A stretch of 63,760 bases of DNA from Sphaeroforma sirkka (Eukaryota > Opisthokonta > Ichthyosporea > Ichthyophonida), in assembly GCA_001586965.3 (NCBI GenBank), contig LUCW03001924.1, forward strand, positions 5,001 to 68,760, given 5' to 3'. Of this stretch, positions 1-8,221 are shown piece after piece. The number at the start of each line of letters is the position of its first letter. The stretch's first letter is position 1. The notes beneath the pieces were generated by a model. It was not told where the DNA came from, did no database searches, and saw nothing but the letters and a program-made list of their open reading frames with translations. The position numbers were made by a program, and so were the translations under genes.

Positions 1-171
1 GTCATGAATCTTCATTCAATAAGACAAACTGCAGTTTCTCGCCCTGGACGCTTCAACTTTAGCATAGGAACGATAAACATGTCTAATGAATATCCCAATG
101 TTTGTACTTACTCGCGAACAGGTCTTTTTCTACTGATACAAATTACATTGGTCTCGACAATCAGTTACGCT
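1..171. other. Left flank of composite insertion, nothing recognised
   Basis: Unique sequence up to the CGCT (168-171) that precedes the first LTR. The same CGCT recurs at 14106-14109 after the last LTR, so this flank was originally continuous with the sequence starting at 14106. No convincing coding region was found in it. Confidence 0.5.
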
Positions 172-721
172 TGTAAACTTCGATGGATGATTCTATGTTT
201 TAAACTATGTTCTATAAACAAAGATACAATTAAGTCAGTTAGAACTTAGCAATGGTAGCTTGTGTAAGAATGATCGGGACTGCCTCTTGGTAAGAGCCTT
301 AATATCCTCGCTCACACAGGACGTGCCTCTAGCTGTTCTTTATTATATAATTCTCACTAGAAGTACTAAGTGTTCATGGCCACATGCCTAATTTGTAGAT
401 AGACATAAGAACGTCAGTCAAGTTGATACACTGGCTAATATAAATAAAGTTTTATCTGAAGAAAGTTTTAAAAAAAAAAAGAAAAAAGACATTGGATTTT
501 GGAGATTGGCGGGATGACTAGAACCTTTAAGTAGTAGTTCAGAGATTATAAAATTTAGTTTATAATATTCTACATCTACTGTCGTCTCAAATAGGATTTA
601 GAACACTTTGGAAATATTGGAAAAAGAGCTTGTATTAAAATATTTAAAATACAAAAAAAAACCAATGTATTATCTCAATTGATCTTGATATTTTAGATTG
701 ACCGGAGGCCGTATTTCTACA
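172..721 (-). mobile_element. Family-1 LTR (3' LTR of composite)
   Basis: Starts TGTAAACTTCG and ends ATTTCTACA, so it is TG...CA bounded. It matches the LTRs at 18584-19178, 24694-25287 and 31755-32354, but is shorter and more diverged, with about 50 bp missing near position 590. The minus orientation follows from the pol 3' end immediately to its right. The purine-rich tract next to it (minus strand, about 722-735) is the likely polypurine tract. Confidence 0.9.
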
Positions 722-848
722 TAGCCCCCAGTAGCTTTTAGAACTACGAACGTACGTTAAGATACGATCTAGTTGGTAAAGCGAAAACCAAAGTAAAAAC
801 GGTTTCGGTCATGACTTATCGAGTAGGTATGTGCCTATATGTACGAGT

Positions 849-1140
849 TCAAGACTCATGTTGTACTTTATGTCGTTTAGTATTTGGTCCAGTAACCATT
901 TCCGATGTAGGCACCTTACGTTTATTATTTGGTAAGGTAATAGCTAAAGGCTGTTCTTCATTAGTAGGTAAGTTTGAACAATTTTCTGCACTGTTGGTAA
1001 GCAGATCAGAAAGTTTAGTCACGTAGGAAGTAGGTGGCAAATAAGGAATTTCAGATCCGTCAGGGTTTGTAGTCACCTGAGGAAACCCTTTTTGTTTATC
1101 TCGTGTGTTCTTATGTAAACGCTTATTCCATTTCTTATTA
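849..1140 (-). pseudogene. Family-1 pol C-terminus, left piece (copy A)
   Basis: Encodes the lysine-rich tail downstream of the chromodomain-like region and ends in VQHES-stop, as in the copies at 19306 and 25415. It is cut at 1140 by the insertion of the 1.5 kb LTR element. The coding sequence resumes at 2684 and again at 6714. Reading across 1140 into the inserted LTR gives an artificial N-terminus, so no start codon is assigned here. Confidence 0.85.
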
Positions 1141-1480
1141 AAGATGTAGTAAGTATACGCGAGATAACTGTATCTCAACGTTCTCCTCCTCAGGAGGGGG
1201 ACGTTGTTCATTTATTAGTAATTATAAACAGTAATCCTAAAATGACTGACTCTTAAATGAGTCATTAGTCATGTGCTGTAAAACCAGCAAAACCCTAAAA
1301 CCCAGTTTATCAGATTATTCTGATAAACTGTAAAACTTGTAATAAACCTAAAATAATCAAATAAATATAAGTACTTGTATTCTGACCACAACCCCCCCAA
1401 ACTGAAGCACTGAACAAAGCAGTGTGCCAGTTTCAGAGATGATAAGAATAGCATAGTACCTCATGTGCTGGCATTATCCT

Positions 1481-1620
1481 CGAGAGCTAGAGCATTGTGC
1501 TGGCATTTATCCTCGAGAGCTAGAGCATTGTGCTGGCATTTATCCTCGAGAGCTAGAGCATTGTGCTGGCATTTATCCTCAGAGAGCTAGAGCATTGTGC
1601 TGGCATTTTACCTCAGAGAG
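1481..1620. repeat. 33-bp tandem repeat inside the TRIM element
   Basis: About four to five units of a 33-bp repeat containing CGAGAGCTAGAGCATTGTGC and a GGCATTTATCCT segment. Later units show CGAG changed to AGAG and a one-base shift. It lies just inside the left LTR. Confidence 0.85.
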
Positions 1621-2328
1621 CTAGAGGACCCGATGTGTACGTCTCGAGCGACCCGTCGTGTTTGAATTCTTGAAGCTACTGTTCATCTGTGTCAGCATAT
1701 AGGAGTTTGGCAAGTACAATATAGGACTGTATTTGTGTCGGAGAAAAAACTGCCAGTGGCAGAAACCGTGCAAACCATTAACCCGCTGTTTCAAAACAAT
1801 GCCCAAGGAGTTGTTTGATTGATTTCGCTGTGTTATACTCCGAAGCAAGAGTGGCTCATTTAACCTCGCGAGCTTGAGCCGCTGACGATTTTCCCTCGCG
1901 AGCTCGAGTGCTAACCGTTTATTCTCATGAGCTCGAGTGGCTGGTTTATACTCGGGAGCGGGAGCTAGAGTCGCTGCTTTTTTATACTCAAGAGCTCGAG
2001 AGGCTGGTTTATACTCGGGAGCTAGAGTTGCTGGTTTATACTCGGGAGCTAGAGTCGCTGGTTTATACTCGGGAGCTAGAGTCGCTGCTTTTTTATACTC
2101 AAGAGCTCGAGAGGCTGGTTTATACTCGGGAGCTAGAGTCGCTGCTTTTTTATACTCAAGAGCTCGAGTGGCTGGTTTATACTCGGGAGCTAGAGTCGCT
2201 GCTTTTTTATACTCAAGAGCTCGAGAGGCTGGTTTATACTCGGGAGCTCGAGAGGCTGGTTTATACTCGGGAGCTAGAGTTGCTGGTTTATACTCGGGAG
2301 CTAGAGTCGCTGCTTTTTTTATACTCAA
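1621..2328 (-). CDS. Repeat-rich ORF in TRIM element (235 aa, doubtful)
   Basis: The N-terminal 130 residues are tandem 9-10-residue units of the type KPATLAPEY / ASRALEYKK. The tail is basic and asparagine-rich and not repetitive. The minisatellite units (27 or 30 bp) are multiples of three and stop-free, so two plus-strand frames are also open across 1908-2390. A long ORF is therefore expected by chance here. No known domain was seen. A structural or cis-acting role for the DNA repeat is as likely as a protein. Confidence 0.3.
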   Translation of the reverse strand: MSIKKAATLAPEYKPATLAPEYKPASRAPEYKPASRALEYKKAATLAPEYKPATRALEYKKAATLAPEYKPASRALEYKKAATLAPEYKPATLAPEYKPATLAPEYKPASRALEYKKAATLAPAPEYKPATRAHENKRLALELARENRQRLKLARLNEPLLLRSITQRNQSNNSLGIVLKQRVNGLHGFCHWQFFLRHKYSPILYLPNSYMLTQMNSSFKNSNTTGRSRRTHRVL

Positions 2329-2395
2329 GAGCTCGAGTGGCTGGTTTATACTCGGGAGCTAGAGTTGCTGGTTTATGCTCCAGAGCTTGAGCTCG
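1890..2395. repeat. 27/30-bp minisatellite rich in GAGCTC/CTCGAG palindromes
   Basis: Roughly 17 units alternate between a 27-bp form (GAGCTAGAGTCGCTGGTTTA plus TACTCGG) and a 30-bp form with a T-run. The overlapping palindromes GAGCTC and CTCGAG recur in each unit. A short related motif (TTATACTCGCCTATAAGCTC) occurs at 51146-51165 beside the left LTR of element G. Confidence 0.9.
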
Positions 2396-2683
2396 ATATC
2401 CGAGAACAAAGTTATATTGAAGATAAAGTTAAAAATGTAGTAAGTATACGCGAGATAACTGTATCTCAACGTTCTCCCTCCTCAGGGGAGGGGACGTTGT
2501 TCATTTATTAGTAATTATAAACAGTAATCCTAAAATGACTGACTCTTAAATGAGTCATTAGTCATGTGCTGTAAAACCAGCAAAACCCTAAAACCCAGTT
2601 TATCAGATTATTCTGATAAACTGTAAAACTTGTAATAAACCTAAAATAATCAAATAAATATAAGTACTTGTATTCTGACCACA

Positions 2684-2814
2684 AAGATACGAAGAAAGTC
2701 GCAAGATTCACGAAATGCATCGGAGGCTAGCCAAGCTATTGTCCCATCCATGAAACGGGTCTTGTAGTAAGTGTAACTGTCTTCGAATGTTTTGTCAATT
2801 ATATCTTTGACTTG
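2684..2814 (-). pseudogene. Family-1 pol, chromodomain-like piece (copy A)
   Basis: Continues the pol reading frame interrupted at 1140. It encodes the chromodomain-like segment (YYKTRFMDGT..AWL). It is cut on the right by the LTR of a plus-strand family-1 copy. Confidence 0.8.
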
Positions 2815-3409
2815 TGTAGAAATTCGGCCTCCGGTCAATCTAAAATATCAAGATCAATTGAGATAATACATTGGTTTTTATTTGTATTTAAAATAGTTTA
2901 ATACGAGCTCTTTTTCCAATTTTTCCAAAGTGTTCTAAATTCACTTTGATGGCTCCAATAGCCTGAGTATTTGGTATGACTCATCTACTTGGACCTATTT
3001 GAGACATTAGTAGATGTAGGATATTATAAACTAAATTTTATAATCTCCGAACTACTACTTATAGATTTTGGTCCTCCCGCCAATCTCCAAAATCCAATAA
3101 GTCTTTTTCTTTTTTTAACTTTTCTTCAGATAAAACTTTATTTATATTAGCCAGTGTATCAACTTGACTGACGTTCTTATGTCTATCTACAAATTAGGCA
3201 TGTGGTCATGAACACTTAGTACTTCTAGTGAAAATTATTCAATAAAGAACAGCTAGAGGTACGCCCTGTGTGATCGAGGATATTTAGGCTCTTAACAAGA
3301 GGCAGTCCCGATCATTCTTGCACAAGCTACCAATGCTAAATCCTGACTGACTAAATTGTATTTTAGTTTAATATAGTTTGAAACCTAGTAATTTCCATCG
3401 AAGTTTGCA
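2815..3409 (+). repeat. Family-1 5' LTR
   Basis: Starts TGTAGAAATTCGG and ends CGAAGTTTGCA. It is 595 bp, the same length as the LTR at 18584-19178 and almost identical to it in reverse complement. Confidence 0.9.
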
Positions 3410-3488
3410 TATTCTTCAGTTATTTAGTAGTTACAGTAGTGTACTGCTTCTAGACTGTCTAACATCGATTTACTATCCAGCAAATACT

Positions 3489-5524
3489 ATGGCTAAGGGT
3501 ACTTCTAAAGGCAAGGGAGCCGCTAGCTCTAAGCCTGCTAAGCCTGCCGAGGTTCCTGAGGTCCCTGTGGAAACACCTAGCCTGTCTGGAGTTGAGCCTG
3601 CCGAGGAAACTGTTGGGGAAGCCAATTCTGAGGTTGGTACAGAGGATTATTCTGAGGATGACTAGTCGGATCCTAAAGCCTTGGAAGAAGAGGTATCTAC
3701 TACCGCGGAAAGGCTCGCCAGCGTCCGTGTATCACCTAGGAGTGAAGCTCAGGACCCCAGCTTGCCCCCCCTGACCACGTGCCGTCAAATATTGGGGATA
3801 AACGTCGAAAGGCTGGAAAATTCGTGAATACGAATGTCGGGGACATTATAACTCCACATCTAAAGGACACTCCAGCACAAATCCGGAGTGAAAAAGAAGT
3901 ATTGGACCTGTCCGAAAATTTCGGTTTCGCCATCGATGGAGAAGCCATTCCATCCAGCTCAAATCTTGGGGCCGAAGCTGAAGACGCCATAACTCGACAA
4001 CGAGTGGTTGGATCCTCTCAATCTCGACGCCAATTGAACCGCACTGAAGCGCTCTTGAAGGAGCTAGCGGCAGCAGCAGTTGTGGACCCCTCTATCGTGT
4101 CCCACTTGGCTGATATTCTTCCTATACCGAAGAAGAAGAAAAATTTGGGCCCAGTTTCGAACCCGAGACCTACTGGTTTACCAGCGAGTATGTTTACTTC
4201 TAAGCCAGTTACCATTGGTGAGAGAGGAAATATTTCAAAATTCAATCTCTATAGCTCTGATGCTACCATTGACCATCCTCTTGACAAACCTAACCCTGTC
4301 AGAGGATATGATCGTATGGAACTCGATGAGGCTTACCATCCTCGTAATATCGACCCTCATTTGCCAACTAACCCTGGTAATCACGATTTTGGCAATCGCT
4401 ACACCAGTACCTCGTTAGAGAGTTCCCGCTCTAATCCTGAGGATGAGGAAGTGAGAACCAGACATACTCGTCTCAGGCTATTACGCTCTGGTATGCAAGT
4501 CCTTGAGGACCGTCTATTGAATGAATCTGACCTTGACGATAGGAAAGCGGATAACATTCGCTATCTAATCGATAACAAGAGAAAGGAAATAGACACCATC
4601 TTGGCACTAGCAGCCCGTAGCACTGAGCATGAGCCTCGTGAACACTTAGAACCAAGCTTTATAAAGCAGCTAGGTAACGCGCAGGCTGAGGTCGATTTCT
4701 CTACTAATGGGAGTACAGTGGAGACACTGAAGGCCTTCATCCAACTTAAGGAGTCTGCCAGCCTTAAGGATAAGCAGATGATGAATGCCTTTATTCATTT
4801 CTGTGAGCCAGGTGAATGGCGAACTATCTTGAAGGCTCATGAGCCCAACTGGAAAGCCCTACCCTGGCACCAGTTGCGTGATAATATACTTAACACCTTT
4901 TTTGAAGATGCACGTGACCGTGAACTTCTAGAGTCTCACAAGTTCTTTGCAAACGATACCACTATTCGAGGTGCTCTAGCTCATATGACACATATGAATA
5001 CTCGGATGGGTGGTCGTACCTATACTGGCGAATATTTATTAATTTGTCAGATGATGGAGACTCTGGGAGCTAACCTCTTTAAGAAAGTCAATGATGACAT
5101 CATCGCCTATGGTGATTTGCGATCTATGCCTTGGTCTGTCTTTGAGAAGATAGTACACAAGCATACCAATTCCTCTACTAGAGTACTTAGTACCACGAGC
5201 TACACCCAGCCCACTAAGCGAAACGCAGTAGAGACTAATACTGCGCGTAGTACTAAGAAACCTCGCACTACTACTGGAGGGGGTACTGGCTCTACTTCTA
5301 CCGAACCGAAAGGTGATAAGAAGATGAGAGCGCCTTGCAAGAAGTGTGGTTACAACCTCACAAAACGTAATGGCAAGTGGAATGGTAGACACGACCCTGT
5401 TAAGTGTGCACCAGGCAAGCCAGATTTTGGACACTATATGAAAGAGTGTGCTACTTGCAAGGGTACTAACGGTTGGCACAAAGAGGATTGCAAGGACTTA
5501 CCGGACGTCCAAGTTAAGCACTGA
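3489..5524 (+). pseudogene. Family-1 gag (broken by stop and frameshift)
   Basis: Starts with ATGGCTAAGGGTACTTC and an N-terminal Lys/Ala/Pro-rich acidic region. A TAG at about 3663 replaces the TCG read in copies A and F. A run of seven C at about 3764 (five in copy A, eight in F) then shifts the frame. The remaining 581 codons from 3779 are open. The C-terminus is a Cys/His-rich nucleic-acid-binding region: CKKCGYN, then KC, then CATCKGTNGWHKEDC. This is not a canonical CX2CX4HX4C knuckle. Codons about 4143-4224 are the reverse complement of a tRNA-like sequence. The D copy at 16463-18504 has the same TAG and seven-C run. Confidence 0.85.
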
Positions 5525-5532
5525 CAGTACCA

Positions 5533-6713
5533 TATGTGCGCACTAGAGCAAGATTATGAGAAAATGTTCAATAAAATCTATACCAAAGGAGATGAACGTA
5601 TCTTTCAAACAGTTTTCGTAAATGGAGAAAAAAGTTATGGCACTATTTGATCCAGGGGCTGAAGTCTCTGCTATCTCACGCCGAGTAGCCTACGCTACAG
5701 ATATGGCTGTCCATAACGAAACAACTGATTTAATCTTGGGAAATGGCAAAGTTACTACTTGCGAACAAGCCATTGACTATGTACACATAATGCTGTCAGA
5801 TAGAAGAGAAGTGAAGACTCACCTAATCGTTACTGACATGTCTCAGAAATACGATTTAATTATAGGTATGGCTGATCTTCTCAGTTTAGGTATAACACTC
5901 ACTGGTCTGCCTAATGGGCTAGACCCGAATAAAGATCAGTCAGATGATAATATGTTAAAGATACCTAAACCTCCGGAAGGTGAAGCAAAGGATATGATTC
6001 CGCACTTTACCGATATAATTATGGACTTAATTATACAAAACAGGAAGATTGCAATAACTGACTGGTGTATGTTTAAGTTCTCTAATGGGTACGTTAGACT
6101 TGACTTAACAAACGTCGACTTCTCTAAGTTAAAGTGTCCTTCACATAACTACGTGAGTTGGAGACACAAAGACGTTGTCAAAACCCAAATCGAAGATTGG
6201 TTAAAACAGGGTCTAATTGAAATCAATTATGATGCAACCCCAGTTAACTTAGCTCTCTTAGCGGTCGATCAATATAAATCTGATGGAACGTTTAGTAAAA
6301 CAAGAATAGTACTAGACCTGTCGCCAATCAACAAACTAATTCCGCAACATAGTTTTCCCTTACCTAAGATAAGCGAGATACTACGCAAAATGGAGGGTGC
6401 GACTATCTTTCCAAGATAGACTTAAAAGCTGCATTCCATCAACTACAAATATATGAGCCTCATAGGAAATACTTTTCCTTTACTTGGCAAGGTAAGAAGT
6501 ACCAGTTTAAAGGTGCACCTGAAGGCTTACACATGTTACCTTCTTTCTTCCAACAAGTTATGATGGAACTATTTGCGGACCTGTCGTATAACGTATCAGT
6601 CTATTTAGATGATATAGTTATCTTTACAAAGACAGCACATGAACATGCTAAACTCGTTAAAGAAGTCTTAAAGCGACTTAATCATGCTAAACTTAAGATT
6701 AACGAAGACAAGT
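5533..6713 (+). pseudogene. Family-1 pol 5' part: protease and RT (truncated)
   Basis: Opens eight bases after the gag stop with MCALEQDYEK. The aspartic-protease active site reads ALFDPGAEVSAIS, with Pro in place of the usual Thr/Ser. RT follows with the LDLSPINKLIP block. One A is missing near 6410 compared with copies B and D, and the frame changes. The RT then continues with FHQLQIYEP and the catalytic YLDDIVIF. The sequence stops after INEDKC at the truncation. RNase H, methylase-like domain and integrase are absent. Confidence 0.85.
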
Positions 6714-6968
6714 GTGACTCCATAACTGGTACATCAGAATCAAATGAGCGAGCGAATGAGAGTTCGGAGGTAGGGATACGGTGAGTGCCTAGATTGGTTG
6801 CGCTAGTACCATCAATGTCATTCACTTCGTAAGTATCACTCTTCTCATCATGGTAGGAAATAACAAAAGGTCCTATCGTCTTAGAAGAGAGTTCGGTAAC
6901 GTTGGCGTTTCGATTTATAATGTTAACGTAATCGCCGACTTTGAACTGAACAATGTTCTTAGTGTTAT
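6714..6968 (-). pseudogene. Family-1 pol, integrase C-terminal piece (copy A)
   Basis: Third piece of the copy-A pol, covering the GPF-motif region (SSKTIGPFVISYH). At about 6969 it jumps directly to gag. Everything from gag's C-terminal half through the integrase core is deleted, leaving a gag-pol fusion. Confidence 0.8.
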
Positions 6969-7634
6969 ACTCGGCCCGGAATTTTTCTTCTTCTTCGGTA
7001 TAGGAAGAATATCAGCCACGTGGGACACAATAGAGGGGTCCACAACTGCTGCTGCCGCTAGCTCCTTCAAGAGCGCTTCAGTGCGGTTCAATTGGCGTCG
7101 AGATTGAGAGGATCCAACCACTCGTTGTCGAGTTATGGTGTCCTCAACTTCGGCCCCAAGATTTGAGCTGGATGAAATGGCTTCTCCATCGATGGCGAAA
7201 CCGAAATTTTCGGACAGGTCCAATACTTCCTTTTCACTCCGGATTTGTGCTGGAGTGTCCTTTAGATGTGGAGTTATAATGTCCCCGACATTCGTATCCA
7301 CGAATTTTCCAGCCTTTCGACGTTTATCCCCAATATTTGACGGCACGTGGTCAGGGGGCAAGCTGGGGTCCTGAGCTTCACTCCTAGGTGATACACGGAC
7401 GCTGGCGAGCCTTTCCGCGGTAGTAGGTACCTCTTCTTCCAAGGCTTTAGAATCCGACGAGTCATCCTCAGAATTATCCTCTGTACCAACCTCAGAATTG
7501 GTTTCCCCAATAGTTTCCTCGGCAGGCTCAACTCCAGACAGGCTAGGTGTTTCCACAGGGACCTCAGGAACCTCGGCAGGCTTAGCAGGCTTAGAGCTAG
7601 CGGCTCCCTTGTCTTTAGAAGTACCCTTAGCCAT
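6969..7634 (-). pseudogene. Family-1 gag N-terminus, fused by deletion (copy A)
   Basis: Starts MAKGTSKDKG and reads about 215 intact gag codons. There is no TAG at the SEDD position and the C-run has five bases, so this copy shows the uninterrupted N-terminal frame. Just after the PIPKKKK stretch it fuses to pol. The join falls inside the antisense tRNA-like segment, of which only the last bases and the T-run remain (6970-6990). Confidence 0.85.
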
Positions 7635-7712
7635 AGTATTTGCTGGATAGTAAATCGATGTTAGACAGCCTAAAAGCAGTACACTACTGTAACTACTAAA
7701 TAACTGAAAAAT

Positions 7713-8172
7713 ATGACTGACTAAATTGTATTTTAGTTTAATATAGTTTGAAACCTAGTAGTTTCCATCGAAGTTTACATAAGTGTTCATGACCACATGC
7801 CTAATTTGTAGATAGACATAATAACGTAAGTCAGGTTAATACATTGGCTAATATAAATAAAGTTACATCTGAAGAAAAGAAAAGGCTTTTTGAATTTTGG
7901 AGATTGGCGGGAAGACCAAAACCTGCAAGTAGTAGTTCAGAGATTATAAAATTTAGTTTATAATATCCTACATCTACTATCGTCTCAAATAGGTCCAAGT
8001 AAATGAGTCATACCAAATACTCAGGCTATTGGAGCCATCAAAGTGTATTTAGAACACTTTGGAAATATTGGAAAAAGAAATTGTATTCAATTATTATAAT
8101 TACAATTAAAAACCAATATGTTACCTCATTTGATCTTGGTATTTTAGACTGACCGGAGACCTTATTTCTACA
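7713..8172 (-). repeat. Shared middle LTR with internal inversion and deletion
   Basis: 7713-7780 is about 68 bp of LTR end in the opposite orientation, reading as in the plus copy up to GAAGTTTACA. From 7781 the normal minus LTR resumes at TAAGTGTTCATGACC. About 150 bp between the two are missing. The LTR serves copy A as 5' LTR and copy B as 3' LTR. Confidence 0.8.
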
Positions 8173-8221
8173 TAGCCCCCAGTAGCTTTTAGGACTACGG
8201 ACGCACGTGAAGGTACGATCT

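Larger units (their letters stand above)
1145..2683. mobile_element. Non-autonomous (TRIM-like) LTR element, complete
   Basis: Two nearly identical direct repeats, 1145-1390 and 2436-2683, both starting TGTAGTAAG and ending GACCACA, flank about 1 kb without RT, integrase or protease. The 4-bp duplication AAGA (1141-1144 and 2684-2687) marks it as an integrase-mediated insertion into family-1 pol, and the uninterrupted target can be read at 19595-19610. Each LTR holds a perfect 12-bp-stem hairpin starting CAGTTTATCAGA. The LTR start TGTAGTAA is shared with the autonomous element at 50682-59482, which is therefore a candidate helper; that link is inference. Confidence 0.88.
2815..6713 (+). mobile_element. 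3'-truncated family-1 copy inserted in copy A
   Basis: Contains a complete 5' LTR, gag, protease and RT up to just past the YLDD motif, then stops. At 6713/6714 the host pol sequence resumes exactly where it stopped at 2814, with a GTG/TG overlap and no target duplication. The LTR end is clean while the other end is ragged. This fits an aborted or one-ended integration repaired by microhomology. Confidence 0.85.

Noticed and set aside
1481..2395. CRISPR array
   Set aside because: Repeats are directly adjacent without unique spacers and lie inside a eukaryotic LTR element.
4018..4245. Antisense frames within gag copies
   Set aside because: Conserved only because gag is; several end in the T-run-derived Phe tract.
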